Under the pieces are notes generated by a model that was given only the letters and a program-made list of their open reading frames with translations, made no database searches and was not told the DNA's origin. A program made the translations under genes and the position numbers. 64,000 nucleotides of DNA, from NCBI RefSeq assembly GCF_937616625.2, contig NC_065571.1, forward strand, positions 25,804,201-25,868,200. Direction: 5' to 3'. Below, piece by piece: positions 39,101 through 52,985 of this stretch. How positions within the stretch are numbered: the first letter of the stretch is position 1; the number at the start of each line of letters is the position of its first letter. This stretch comes from Mercurialis annua. Taxonomy: Eukaryota > Streptophyta > Magnoliopsida > Malpighiales > Euphorbiaceae.

Positions 39101-42100
39101 CGTAACGTTTGTAAACGTTTAACGTAAATTTTCTAATAAGGTTAAACGCTTGGATTTGTTTTGAAACGTTTGTAAATGTTTGGCTTAAATTCCTAAAAGT
39201 TTGAAACGCTTGGATTTGTTTCAGAACGTTTGTAAACCTTTGGCTTAGATTGCTAAAAAGGTGAAACGCTTTTTAAACGTTTGGCTTAAATTGCTAAAAA
39301 GGTGAAACGCTTGTATTTGTTTCGTAATGTTTGTAAACGTTTGGCTTATATTGCTAAAAAGGTGAAATGCTTATATTTGTTTTCGTAACGTTTATAAACG
39401 TTTGGTTTAAATCTAAAAAAGGGAAACGTTTGGATTGGTTTTGTAACGTTTGTAAACGTTTGGCTTAAATTGCTAAAAAGGTGAAACGCTTGGATTTGTT
39501 TAGTAACGTTTGTAAACTTTTGGCTTAAATTGCTTAAAAGGTGAAACGCTTGGATTTGTTTCGGAACGTTTGTAAACGTTTGGCTTAAATTGCTAAAAAG
39601 GTGAAACGATTGGATTTGTTTCGTAACGTTTGTAAATTTTTGGCTTAAATCGCAAAAAAGAGGAAACGTTTGGATTTGTTTCGTTACATTTGTAAACGTT
39701 TTGGCTTAAATCGCTAAAAAGGGGAAACGTTTGGATTTGTTTGGTAACGTTTGTAAACGTTTGGCTTAAATCGCAAAAAAGGGGAAACGTTTGGATTTGT
39801 TTCGTTACATTTGTAAACGTTTTGGCTTAAATCGCTAAAAAGGAGAAACGTTTAGATTTGTTTCGTAACGTTTGTAAACGTTTGTCTTAAATTGCTAAAA
39901 AGGTGAAACGCTTGGATTTGTTTCGGAATGTTTGTAAACGTTTGGCTTAAATTGCTAAAAAGGTGAAACGATTGGATTTATTTCGTAACGTTTGTAAATT
40001 TTTGGCTTAAATCTAAAAAAGTGAAACGTATGGATTTGTTTGGTAACGTTTGTAAACGTTCGGCTTAAATCGCAAAAAAGGGGAAAGGTTTGGATTTGTT
40101 TCGTTACATTTGTAAACGTTTGGCTTAAATCGCTAAAATGGAGAAATGTTTGGATTTATTTCGTAACGTTTGTAAACGTTTCGTTTATATCGCTAAAAAG
40201 TGAAATGTTTGGATTTGTTTCGTAACATGTGTAAACGTTTGTCTTAAATTGCTAAAAAGGTGAAACGCTTGAATTTGTTTCGTAATGTTTGTAAACGTTT
40301 GACTTAAATTGCGAACAAAGTGAAACGCTTGTATTTGTTTCGTAACGTTAACAAACGTTTGGCTTAAATTGCTAAAAGTTGAAACACTTGGTTTTGTTTT
40401 GTAATGTTTCTAAACGTTTTGCATAAATTGCTAAAAATGTGAAATGTTTAGATTTAATTCGTAACGTTTTAAACATTTGATTTTTTCGTATCGTTTGTAA
40501 ACGTTTGGCTTAAATTGCTAAAAAGGTGAAATATTTGGATTTCTTACGTATCGTTTGTAAACGTTTGGCTTAAATCGCTAAAAAGGCAAAAAGTTTGGAT
40601 TTGTTTTGTAACCTTTGTAAACGTTTGCCTTAAATTGCTAATAAGGTGAAACGCTTTGATATGTTTCGTAACGTTTGCACACGTTTGGCTTAAATTGCTA
40701 AAACGGAGAAACGCTTGGATTTATTTCGTAACGTTTTTAAACGTTTGGCTTAAATTCCTAAAAGGGGAAACGTTTGGATTTGTTTCATAGCGTTTATTAA
40801 CGTTTGGCTTAAATAGCTAAAAAGGTGAAACGTTTGAATTTGTTTCGTACCATTTGTAAACGTTTGGCTTAAATTGCTAAAAAGGTTAAACGTTTGGATT
40901 TATTTCGTAATGTTTGTAAACATTTAGCTTAAATTGCTAAAAAGGAGAAACATTTGGATTTGTTTCTTAATGTTTATAAACGTTTGGCTTAAATTGCTAA
41001 AAAGGTGAAACGTTGGGATTTGTTTCGAAACATTTTAAACGTTTGGCTTATATCGCTAAAATGGGGAAACGTTTGAATTTGTTTTGTAGCGTTTGTTAAC
41101 ATTTGGCTAAAATCGCTGAAAGGTAAAACATTTGGTTCTTTTTCATAACGTTCGTAAATGTTCGGCTTAAATAGCTAAAAAGGTGAAACGTTTGGATTAG
41201 TTTCATAACTTTTGTAAACATTTGGCTTAAATTGCTAAAAAGGTGAAACGCTTGGATTTCTTTCGTAATGTTTGTAAACGTTTGGCTTAAATTGCTAAAA
41301 AGGTGAAACGCTTAGATTTGTTTCGTAAACGTTTGGCTTAAATTGCTAAAAAGGTGAAACGCTTGGATTTGTTTGGTAACGTTTGTACACGTTTGGCTTA
41401 AATTGCTAAAAAGGTGAAACTCTTGGATTTGTTTCGTAACGTTTGTAAACGTTTGGTTTAAATTGCTAAAAAGGTGAAACATTTGAATTTGTTACGTATT
41501 GTTTGTAAACGTTTGGCTTAATTCTAAAAAAGTGAAACATTTTTATTTGTTTTGTAACTTTTATAAATGTTTGGCTTAAATTTCCAAAAAGGTGAAACAC
41601 TAGGATTTGTTTCGGAACCGTGTGGCTTAAATTGCAAAAAAGGTGAAAGGCTTGGAATCATTTCGTAACGTTTGTAAACGTTTGGCTTAAATCTAAAAAA
41701 GGGAAACGTTTGGATTTGTTTGCTAACGCTTGTAAACGTTTTGCTTAAATCGCTAAAAAGGGGAAACGTTTGGATTTGTTTCGTAACATTTGTAAACGTT
41801 TGGCTTAAATCGCTAAAAAGGGGAAACGTTTGTATTTTTTTGGTAACGTTAGTAAACGTTTGGCTTAAATCGTTAAAAAGGTGAAACGTTTGGATTGGTT
41901 TTGTAACATTTGTAAACGTTTGTCTTAAATTGCTAAAAAGGTGAAGCGCTTGGATTTGTTTCGTAACGTTTGTAAACGTTTGACTTAAATTGCTAAAGAG
42001 GTGAAACGCTTGGATTTGTTTCGTAGCGTTTGTAAATGTTTGGCTTAAATTGCTAAAAAGGTGAAAAATTTGGATTTGCTTCGTAACCTTTGTAAACATT

Positions 42101-42190
42101 TTGCGTAACTCGCTAAAAAAGTGAAACGTTTGGATTTGTTTCATACGTTTTTAAACGTTTTTCTTAAATTGCTAGAAAGGTGAAATGTTT
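33180..42190 (+). repeat. Family B HOR domain, second copy
   Basis: GGCTCAAATC markers lie at 33752, 35684 and 39061, with a GCCTCAAATC variant at 37003. The first three are 13,235, 13,237 and 13,182 bp from their partners in the first B domain. The rightmost 500 bp (about 41.69-42.19 kb) correspond to the first half of the 918-bp block, present here once. Register breaks include a conversion-like patch at 36386-36641. Confidence 0.8.
36386..36641 (+). repeat. Conversion-like patch inside duplicated family B
   Basis: Flanks match 20.29-23.14 kb (shift about 13,237) and 23.40 kb onward (shift 13,240). The intervening 255 bp instead match 25261-25510 (shift 11,125), including GTACCATTTG, GGTTAAACGTTTCG, TTTCTTAATG and TTTTGTAGCG. 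The replaced interval and its replacement have nearly the same length, so the register is kept. Confidence 0.75.
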
Positions 42191-43077
42191 GGATTTGTTT
42201 AGTAACGTTTGTAAACTTTTGGCTTAAATTGCTAAAAAGGTGAAACGCTTGGATTTGTTTCGGAACGTTTGTAAACGTTTGGCTTAAATTGCTAAAAAGG
42301 TGAAACGATTGGATTTGTTTCTAAACGTTTTAAACGTTTGGTTTTATTTCAAAAAGCTAGGAAACGTTTGGCTTTAATCGCTGAAAAATTGAAACGTTTG
42401 GATTTGACACGTACCTTTTGTAAACGTTTGGCTTAAATCGCTGAAAAGGTGAAACGTTTGGATTTATTTCGCAACGTTTGTAAACGTTTGGCTTCAATTG
42501 CTAAAAAGCTGAAACGCTTGGATTTGTTTCGTAACATTTGTAAACGTTTGGCTTATATTGCTAAAAAGGTGAAACGCTTGGATTTGTTTTGTTACGTTTG
42601 TAAATATTTGGTTTAAATTGCTTAAAAGATGAAATGCTTGGTTTCGTTTCGTAATGTTTGTAAACGTTTGGCTTAAATTACTAAACATGTGAAACGTGTG
42701 GCTTAAATCGCTAAAATGGGGGAACGTTTAGATTTGTTTCGTAACCTTTGTAAACGTTTGGCTTAAATAGCTAAAAAGGTGACGCGTTTGGATTTGTTTA
42801 GTAATGTCTGTAAACATCTGGCTTAAATTGCCAAAAAGGTGAAACATTTGGATTTGTTTTGTAACATTTGTAAACGTTTGGCTTAACTCGCTAAAAAGGT
42901 GAAACATTTGGATTTTTTACGTAATGTTTGTAAACGTTTGGCTTAATCACAAAAAAGGTGAAACGTTTGGATTTGTTTTGAAACATTTTTAAACGTTTGT
43001 CTTAAATCGCTAAAATGGGAAAACATTTGGATTTGTTTCGTAATGTTTTTAAACATTTGGCTTAAATCGCTAAAAAG

Positions 43078-46000
43078 GTGAAACATTTGGATGTGTTTCG
43101 TAAAGTTTGGCTTAAATCGCTAAAATGGGGAAACATTTGGATTTCCTCTGTAACGTTTGTAAATATTTGGATTTGTTTCGTAACGTTTGTAAACGTTTGG
43201 TTTTGTTTCGTAAAGTTTTTAAACGTTTTGCTTAAATCACTAAAATGGGGAAACGTTTGGATTTGTTTCTTAATGTTTGTAAACGTTTGGCTTCAATCGC
43301 TAAAAAGGTGAAACGTTTGGATTCGCTTCGTAACGTTTGTAAACGTTAGGCTTAAATTGCTAAAACCGTGAAAAGTTTGTTTTTGTTCCGTAATGTTTGT
43401 AAACGTTTGGATTTGTTTTGTAACGTTGTCAAATGTTTGGCTTAAATCGCTAAAAAGGTGAAACATTTGGATTTGTTTCGTAACGTTTCTAAACATTTGG
43501 CTTAAATCGCTATAATGGGGAAACATTTGGATTTATTTCGTAACGTTTGGAAACGTTTGGATTTGTTTCGTAACATTTGGAAACGTTTGGATTTTTTCGT
43601 AACGTTTACAAACGTTTGGCTTAATTCGCTAAAAAGGCTAAACGTTTGGTTTTGTTTCGTAATGTTTGTAAACGTTTGGCTTAAATCTCTAAAAAGGTGA
43701 AGCATTTGGATTTGTTTCTTAACGTTTGTAAATGTTAGGCTTTAATTTCTAAAAAGGTGAGACGCTTGGATTTGTTTCGAAACTTTTGTAAACATTTGGG
43801 TTAAATCGCTAAAAAGGTGAAACGCTTGTATTTGTTACGTACCGTTTGTAAACGTTTGGCTTAAATTGCTAAAAATGGGAAACATTTGAAACGTTTGATT
43901 TTGTTCCATAACGTTAATAAACGTTTGGCTTAAATCGCTAAAAATGTGAAACATTTGGATTTATTTCGTTATGTTTTAAACGTTTGGTTTTATTTCTTAA
44001 CGTTTGTAATCGTTTGGTTTGAATTGTTAATAAGTAGAAACGTTTGTAAACGTTTGACATAAATTGCTAAAATGGGGAAATGTTTTGATTTGTTTCTTAA
44101 CGTTTTAAACGTTTGGTTTTGTTTCATAACGCTTGCAAACGTTTGGCTTTAATTGCTGAAAAATTGAAACGTGTGGATTTGACACGTACAGTTTGTAAAC
44201 GTTTGGCTTAAATCGCTGAATAGGTGAAAGTTTGGATTTATTTCGTATGTTTGTAAACATTTGGCTTCAATTGCTAAAAAGGTTTAACGCTTGGATTTGT
44301 TTCGAAATATTTGTAAATGTTTGGCTTATATTGCTAAAAAGGTGAAACGCTTGGATTTGTTTCGTTACGTTTGTAAATGTTTGGTTTCAATTCCTTAAAA
44401 GATGAAACGTTTGGTTTTGTTTAGTAATGTTTGTAAACGTTTGGCTTAAATTACTAAACATGTGAAACGTTTGGATTTGTTTCATAATGTTTGTAAATGT
44501 TTGGCTTAAATCGCTAAAAAGGGGAAACGTTTGGATTTGTTTCGTAACGTTTTAAACGTTTGGCTTAAATCGCGAAAATGGGGGAACGTTAGGATTTGTT
44601 TCGCAACGTTTGTAAATGTTAGGCTTAAATTGATAAAAAGGTGAAACGTTTCTTTTTGTTTCGTAGCGTTTGTAAACGTTCGGCTTAAATAGCTAAAAAG
44701 GTGAAAAGTTTGGATTTGTTTCGTAACGTTTGTAAACGTGTCGCTTAAATTGCTAAAAAGGTGAAACGCTTGTATTTGTTTCGTATGGTTTGTAAACGTT
44801 TGGTTTTCTTTTGTAATGTTAGGATTTGTTTCGTAACGTGTGTACACGTTTGGCTTAAATCGCTGAAAAGGTGAAACGTTTTGATTTGTTTCGTAACGTT
44901 TGTAAACGTTTTGCTTAGATCGCTTATAAGGTGAAACGTTTGGATTTGTTTCGCAACTTTGATAAACGTTTTGCTTATATTGCAAAAAAGGTGAAACGCT
45001 TGGATTTGTTTCATAACGATATAAACGTTTGACATAAATCACAAAAAAGGTGAAACATCGTGTTTTGTTTCATAAAGTTTGTAAACGTTTGGCTTAAATC
45101 GCTAAAAAGGTGTAACGTTTGGATTTGTTTCATAATATTTGTAAATGTTTGGCGTAAATATCTAAAATGGTGAAATGTTTGGATTTGTTTCATAACGTTT
45201 TTAAACGTTTGGCTTCATTCGCTAAAAAGGTGAAACGCTTGGATTTATTTCGTAACGATTGTAAACGTTTGGCTTAAATCGCTAAAAAGTTGAAACGTTT
45301 AAATTTGATTCGTAACGTTTGTAAACATTTCGCTTAAATCGCTAGAAAGGTGAAACAATTGGCTTGAATCGCTAAAAAGGTGAAACGTTTGGATTATTTT
45401 CGTAACGTTTGTAAACGTTTGGCTTAAATCGCTAAAAAGCTTAAACGTTTGGATTTGTTTCGTAACATTTGTAGATGTTTGGCTTAAATCGCTGAAAAGG
45501 TGAAAAATTTGAATTTGTTTTGTAACATTTGTAAATGTTTGGTTTAAATCGCTCAAAAGATGAAACATTTGGTTTTGTTTCGTAACGTTTGTAAACGTTT
45601 AGTTTAAATTGATAAAAAGGAGAAACGCTTGGGTTTATTACGTAGCGTTTGTAAACATTTGCCTTAAATCGCTAAAAAGGTGAATTATTTGGATTTGTTT
45701 CGTAACGTTTGTAAACGTTCGGCTTAAATCGCTAAAAAGGTGAAAGTTTTGGTTTTGTTTTGTAATGTTTGTTAACGTTTGGCTTAAACAGCTAAAAAGA
45801 TGAAAAATTTAGTTTTGTTTCATAACGTTTGTAAACGGTCGGATTAAATCTCCAAAAAGGGGAAACATTTGGATTTGTTTCGTAAAATTTGTAAACGTTT
45901 GGTTTAATTTGCTTAAAACCTGAAACGTTTGGATTTATTTTGTAATGTTTGTAAGCGATTGGTTTTGTTTCGTAATTTTTGTAAACGTTTGGCTTAAATA

Positions 46001-46568
46001 GCTAAAAATTTGGATTTGTTTCGTAACGTTTGAAACTTTTGGTTTTTTTTCATAACTTTTGTAAACGTTTGGCTTAAATCGCTAAAAAGGTGAAACGTTT
46101 GAATTTGTTTAGTAACGTTTGTAAACATCAGGCTTAAATTGCCAAAAAGTTAAAACATTTGGATTGGTTTTGTAACGTTTGTAAACGTTTGGCTTATATC
46201 ACGAAAAAGGTGAAACGTTTGGATTTGTTTCGTAATGTTTCAACCGTTTGGCTTAAATCGCTAAAATGGGGAAACATTTGGATTTGTTTCGTAACGTTTG
46301 TAAACGTTTGACTTATTTTTCTAAGAAGGTAAAACGCTTGGATTTGTTTCGTAACGTTTGTAAACGTTTGCCGTAAATCGCTAAAAAGGTGAAACATTTG
46401 GATTTGTTTCGTAATGTTTGTAAACGTTTGGCTTCAACCGCAAAAAAGGTGAAACATTTGGATTTGTTTCAAAACATTTTTAAACGTTTGTCTTAAATCG
46501 ATAAAATGGGGAAACATTTGGATTTGTTTCGTAATGTTTGTAAACGTTTGGCTTAAATCGCTAAAAAG
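43078..46568 (+). repeat. Family D HOR unit 1
   Basis: The unit is 3,491 bp and includes GACACGTACAG at 44181 and a TTTAAACCAATTGG-like irregular region near 45350-45370, where one monomer is partly deleted. Confidence 0.7.
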
Positions 46569-49500
46569 GTGAAACATTTGGATTTGTTTCGTAAAGTTTG
46601 GCTCAAATCCCTAAAATGGGGAAACATTTGGATTTGCTCTATAACGTTTGTAAACATTTGGATCTGTTTCGTAACGTTTGTAAATGTTTGGTTTTGTTTC
46701 GTAAAGTTTATAAACATTTGGCTTAAATCACTAAAATGGGGAAACGTTTGGATTTGTTTCTTAATTTTTGTAAACGTTTGGCTTCAATCTCTAAAAAGGT
46801 GAAACGTTTGGATTTGCTTCGTAACATTTGTAAACGTTAGGCTTAAATTGCTAAAACCGTGAAAAGTTTGTTTTTGTTCCATAATGTTTGTAAACGTTTG
46901 GATTTGTTTCGTAACGTTGTCAAATGTTTGGCTTAAATCGCTAAAAAGGTGAAACATTTGGATTTGTTTAGTAACGTTTCTAAACGTTTGGATTAAATCG
47001 CTATAATGGGGAAACGTTTGGATTTGTTTCGTAACGTTTGGAAACATTTGGATTTTTTTCGTAACATTTGGAAACGTTTGGATTTTTTTCGTAACGTTTA
47101 CAAACGTTTGGCTTAATTCGTTAAAAAAGTTAAACGTTTGGTTTTGTTTCGTAACGTTTGTAAACGTTTTGTTTAAATCGCTAAAAATGTGAAACGTTTG
47201 GATTTGTTTCGTAACGTTTGTAAATGTTTAGCTTTAATTTCTAAAAAGGTGAAACGCTTGGATTTGTTTCGAAACTTTTGTAAACATTTGGGTTAAATCG
47301 CTAAAAAGGTGAAACACTTGTATTTGTTACGTAACGTTTGTAAACGTTTGGCTTAAATTGCTAAAAATGGGAAACATTTGAAACGTTTGGTTTTGTTCCA
47401 TAACGTTAGTAAATGTTTGGCTTGAATCGCTAAAAATGTGAAACATTTGGATTTGTTTCTTAATGTTTTAAGCGTTTGGTTTTGTTTCTTAACAATTGTA
47501 ATCGTTTGGCTTAAATTGTTAAAAAGTTGAAACGTTTGTAAACGTTTGACATAAATTGCTAAAATGGGGAAATGTTTTGATTTGTTTCTAAACGTTTTAA
47601 ACGTTTGGTTTTGTTTCAAAAAATTAGCAAACATTTGGCTTTAATCGCTGCAAAATTGAAACGTTTGGATTTGACACGTACCGTTTGTAAACGTTTGGCT
47701 TAAATCGCTGAAAAGGTGAAACGTTTGGATTTATTTCGTAACGTTTGTAAACGTTTGGCTTCAATTGCTAAAAAGGTGAAACGCTTGGATTTGTTTCGTA
47801 ACATTTGTAAACGTTTGACTTATATTGCTAAAAAGGTGAAATGCTTGGATTTGTTTCGTTACGTTTGTAAATGTTTGTTTTAAATTGCTTAAAAGATGAA
47901 ACGCTTGGTTTTGTTTCGTAATGTTTGTAAACGTTTGGCTTAAATTACTAAACATGTGAAACGGTTGGATTTGTTTCGTAATGTTTGTAAACGTTTGGCT
48001 TAAATCGCTAAAAAGGGGAAACGTTTGGATTTGTTTCGTAATGTTTTCAACGTTTGGCTTAAATCGCTAAAATGGGGGAACGTTTAGATTTGTTCGTAAC
48101 CTTTGTAAACGTTGGGCTTAAATTACTAAAATGTGAAACGTTTCTTTTTGTTTCGTAACGTTTGTAAACGTTCGGCTTAAATAGCTAAAAAGCTGAAACG
48201 TTTGGATTTGTTTCGTAACGTTTGTAAACGTGTCGCATGAATTGCTAAAAAGGTGAAACGCTTGTATTTGTTTCGTAACGTTTGTAAATGTCTGGTTTTC
48301 TTTCGTAATGTTAGGATTTGTTTCGTAACGTTTGTACACGTTTGGCTTAAATCGCTAAAAAGGTGAAACGTTTGGATTTGTTTCGCAACGTTTATAAACG
48401 TTTTGCTTATATTGCAAAAAAGGTGAAACGCTTGGATTTGTTTCGTAACGATATAAACGTTTGACTTAAATCACAAAAAAGGTGAAACGTCGTGTTTTGT
48501 TTCATAAAGTTTTTAAATGTTTGGCTTAAATCGCTAAAGAGGTGAAACTTTTGGATTTGTTTCATAATATTTGTAAACGTTTGGCTTCAATCGCTAAAAA
48601 GGTGAAATGTTAGGATTTGTTTCGTAACGTTTTTAAACGTTTCGCTTCATTCGCTAAAAAGGTGAAATGCTTGGATTTGTTTCGTAACGATTGTAAACGT
48701 TTGGCTTAAATCGCTAAAAAGTTGAAACGTTTGGATATGTTTCGTAACATTTGTAAACGTTTGGCTTAAATCGCTAGAAAGGTGAAACATTTGGCTTAAA
48801 TCGCTAAAAAGGTGAAACGTTTGGATTAGTTTCGTAACGTTTGTTAACGTTTGGCTTAAATCGCTAAAACGCTGAAACATTTGGATTTGTTTCGTAACAT
48901 TTGTAGACGTTTGGCTTAAATCGCTGCACAGGTGAAAAATTTGGATTTGTTTTGTAATATTTGTAATCGTTTGGTTTAAATTGCTAAAAATATGAAACAT
49001 TTGGTTTTGTTTCGTAAAGTTTGTAAACATTTAGTCTAAATTGCTAAAAAGAAGAAATGCTTGGATTTATTTCGTAGCGTTTGTAAACATTTGCCTTAAA
49101 TTGCTAAAAAGGTGAAACGTTTGTATTTGTTTCGTAACGTTTGTAAACGTTCGGTTTAAATCGCTAAAAAGGTGAAACTTTTGGTGTTGTTTTGTAATGT
49201 TTGTAAACGTTTGGCTTAAACAGCTAAAAAGGTGAAAAATTTGGTTTTGTTTCATAACGTTTGTAAACGGTCGGCTTAAATCGCCTAAAAGGGGAAACGT
49301 TTGGATTTGTTTCGTAAAGTTTGTAAACGTTTGGTTTAAATTGCTTAAAACCTGAAACGTTTGGATTTATTTCGTAACGTTTGTAAACGATTGGTTTTGT
49401 TTCGTAATGTTTGTAAACGTTTGGTTTAAATAGCTAAAAATTTGAAACATTTGGATTTGTTTCGTAATGTTTTAAACTTTTGGTTTTTTTTCATAACGTT

Positions 49501-50019
49501 TGTAAACCTTTGGCTTAAATCGCTAAAAAGGTGAAACGTTTGGATTTGTTTAGTAACGTTTGTAAAAATCTGGCTTAAATTGCCAAAAAGGTGAAACGTT
49601 TGAATTTGTTTTGTAACATTTGTAAACGTTTGGCTTATATCGCTAAAAAGGTGAAACATTTGGATTTGTTTTGTAATGTTTTTAACGTTTGGCTTAAATC
49701 GCTAAAATGGGGCAACATTTGGATTTGTTTCGTAACGTTTGTAAACATTTCGCTTATTTTGCTAAGAAGGTAAAACAGTTGGATTAGTTTTGTAACGTTT
49801 GTTAATGTTTGGCTTAAATCGCTAAAAAGGTGAAACATTTGGATTTGTTTCGTAATATTTGTAAACGTTTGGCTTCAATCGCAAAAAAGGTGAAACGTTT
49901 GGATTTGTTTCGTAACATTTTTTAACGTTTGTCTTAAATCGCTAAAATGGGGAAACGTTTCGATTTGTTTCATAATGTTTGTAAGTGTTTGGCTTAAATC
50001 GCTAAAAAGGTGAAACATT
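46569..50019 (+). repeat. Family D HOR unit 2
   Basis: The unit is 3,451 bp and parallels unit 1 throughout, including GACACGTACCG at 47673. Confidence 0.7.
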
Positions 50020-51065
50020 TGGATTTGTTTCGTAAAGTTTGGCTTAAATCACTAAAATGGGGAAACATTAGGATTTGCTCTGTAACGTTTGTAAACATTT
50101 GGATTTGTTTCGTAATGTTTGTAAACGTTTGGTTTTGTTTCGTATAGTTTATAAACGTTTGGCTTAAATCACTGAATGGGGAAACGTTTGGATTTGTTTC
50201 TTAATTTTTGTAAACGTTTGGCTTCAATCGCTCAAAAAGTGAATCGTTTGGATTTACTTCGTAACGTTTGTAAACGTTAGGCTGAAATTGCTAAAACCGT
50301 TAAAAGTTTGTTTTTGTTCCGTAATGTTTGTAAACGTTTGGATTTGTTTCGTAACGTTGTCAAATGTTTGGCTTAAATCACTAAAATATTGAAACATTTG
50401 GATTTGTTTCGTAACGTTTCTAAACGTTTGGCTTAAATCGCTATAATGGGGAAACGTTTGGATTTGTTTCGTAACGTTTGGAAACTTTTGGATTTGTTTC
50501 GTAACATTTGGAAATGTTTGGATTTTTTTCGTAACATTTACAAACGTTTGGCTTAATTCGCTTAAAACGTTAAATGTTTGGTTTTCTTTCGTAACGTTTG
50601 TAAACGTTTGGCTTAAATCGCTAAAAAGGTGAAACGTTTGGATTTGTTTCGTAACGTTTGTAAATGTTTGGCTTTAATTTCTAAAAATGTGAAACGCTTG
50701 GATTTGTTTCAAAACTTTTGTAAACATTTGGGTTAAATCGCTAAAAAGGTTAAAGGCTTGTATTTGTTACGTACCGTTTGTAAACGTTTGGCTAAAATTG
50801 CTAAAAATGGGAAACGTTTGAAACGTTTGGTTTTGTTCCATAACGTTAGTAAACGTTTGGCTTAAATTGTTAAAAATGTGAAACATTTGGATTTGTTTCG
50901 TTATGTTTTAGGCGTTTGGTTTTGTTTTTTAACGTTTGTAATCGTTTGGCTTAAATTGTTAAAAAGTTGAAACGTTTGTAAACGTTTGACATAAATTGCT
51001 AAAATGGGGAAATGTTGTGATTTGTTTTTTAACGTTTTAAACATTTGGTTTTGTTTCATAACGAT

Positions 51066-51945
51066 TGCATACGTTTGGCTTAAATCGCTAAAAAGGTGAA
51101 ACGTTTGGATTTGTTTCATAATATTTGTAAACGTTTGTCTTAAATCGCTAAAAAGGTGAAATGTTAGGATTTGTTTCGTAATGTTTTTAAACGTTTGGCT
51201 TCATACGCTAAAAAGGTGAAACGCTTGGATTTGTTTCGTAACGTTCGTAAACGTTTGGCTTAAATCGTTAAAAAGGTGAAACGTTTGGATTTGTTTCGTA
51301 AAGTTTGTAAACGTTCGGCTTAAATCGTTAAAAAGGTGAAACATTTGGATTTGATTCGTAACGTTTGAAACATTTGGCTTAATTCGCTAAAAAGGTGAAT
51401 ATTTTGCAATTGTTTCGTAACGTTTGTAAAGCTTTGTTTTAAATCGCTAAAAATGTGAAACATTTTGATTTGTTTTGTAACGTTTCTAAACGTTTGGCTT
51501 AAATTTCTAAAAAGGGTTTCGTAACATTTTAAACGTTTTGATTAGTTTCACAATGTTTGTAAACGTTTGGCTTAAATCGCTAAAAAGGTGAAACGTTTGG
51601 ATTTGTTTTGTACCGTTTGTTAACGTTTTTGCTTAAATCGCTTAAAAGGTGAAAGATTTGGATTAGTTTCGAAATGTTTGTAAACGTTTGGCATTAATTG
51701 CTAAAAAGTTGAAATGTTTGGCTTAAATCGCTAAAAAGGTGGAATGTTTGGATTTGCTTCGTAACATTTGTAAACGTTTGGCTTAAATCACTAAAAAGGC
51801 GAAACGTTTGGATTTAAATTGCTAAAAAGGTGAAACATTTGGATTTGTTTCGTAACATTTGTAATCGTTTTCCTTAAATCATTAAAAAGGTGATACGTTT
51901 GGATTTGTTTGGTAATGTTTGCATTTGTTTCTTAATATTTGTAAA
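51066..51945 (+). repeat. Extra segment in D unit 3
   Basis: The left part resembles 52.77-53.0 kb, sharing TTTCATAATATTTG, GTTAGGATTTG and GGCTTCAT-type monomers at a shift of about 1,703 bp. The rest is irregular, with several shortened units (for example AAAAAGGGTTTCGTAAC near 51510 and GGTAATGTTTGCATTTG near 51910). It appears to come from out-of-register exchange within family D. Confidence 0.55.
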
Positions 51946-52199
51946 CGTTTGGCTTCAATTGCTAAAAAGGTGAAACGCTTGGATTTGTTTCGTAACATAT
52001 GTAAATGTTTGCCTTATATTGCTAAAAAGGTGAAACTCTTGGATTTGTTTCGCTACGTTTGTAAATGTTTGGTTTCAATTGTTTAAAAGATGAAACGCTT
52101 GGTTTTGTTTCGTAATGTTTGTAAACGTTTGGCTTAAATTACTAAATATGTGAAACGTTTGGATTTGTTTCGTAATGTTTGTAAACGTTTGGCTTAAAT

Positions 52200-52985
52200 C
52201 ACTAAAAAGGGGAAACGTTTGGATTTGTTTCGTAACGTTTTAAACGTTTGGCTTAAATCGCTAAAATGGGGGAACGTTTAGATTTGTTTCGTAACGTTTG
52301 TAAACCATCAGGCTCAAACTGCTAAAAAGGTGAAACGTTTCTTTTTGTTTTGTAACGTTTGTAAACGTTTGGCTTAAATAGCTAAAAAGGTGAAAAGTTT
52401 GGATTTGTTTCATAACGTTTGTAAACGTGTCGCTTAAATTGCTAAAAAGGTGAAACGATTGTATTTGTTTCGTAACGTTTGTAAACATTTGGTTTTCTTT
52501 CGTAATGTTAGGATTTGTTTCGTAACGTTTGTACACGTTTGGCTTAAATCGCTAAAAAGGTGAAACGTTTGGATTTGTTTCGTAACGTTTGTAAACGTTT
52601 TGCTTAAATCGCTTAAAAGGTGAAACGTTTGAATTTGTTTCGCAACATTTATAAACGTTTTGCTTATATTGCAAAAAAGGTGAAACGCTTGGATTTGTTT
52701 CGTAACGATATAAATGTTTGACTTAAATCACAAAAAAGGTTAAACGTCGTGTTTTGTTTCATAAAGTTTGTAAACGTTTGGCTTAAATCGCTAAAAAGGT
52801 GAAACGTTTGGATTTGTTTCATAATATTTGTAAACGTTTGGCTTAAATCGCTAAAAAGGTGAAATGTTAGGATTTGTTTCGTAACGTTTTTAAACGTTTG
52901 GCTTCATTCGCTAAAAAGGTGAAACGCTTGGATTTGTTTCGTAACGATTGTAAACGTTTGGCTTAAATCGCTAAAAAGTTGAAAC
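52200..52985 (+). repeat. Direct arm of a large inverted repeat
   Basis: This family D stretch is the partner of the inverted left half at about 55030-55800. The arms are about 780 bp and separated by about 2 kb. They could in principle fold back in single-stranded DNA or a transcript. Confidence 0.75.

Noticed and set aside
41524..42144. Protein-coding genes with 20-residue repeats (about ninety open frames of 60-206 codons over both strands)
   Set aside because: They follow the 60-bp period, share overlapping DNA on both strands, break at small indels and stop at shifted monomers. Starts are GTG in the repeat itself or ATG made by CpG decay. There is no promoter, ribosome-binding context, intron pattern or recognised domain.
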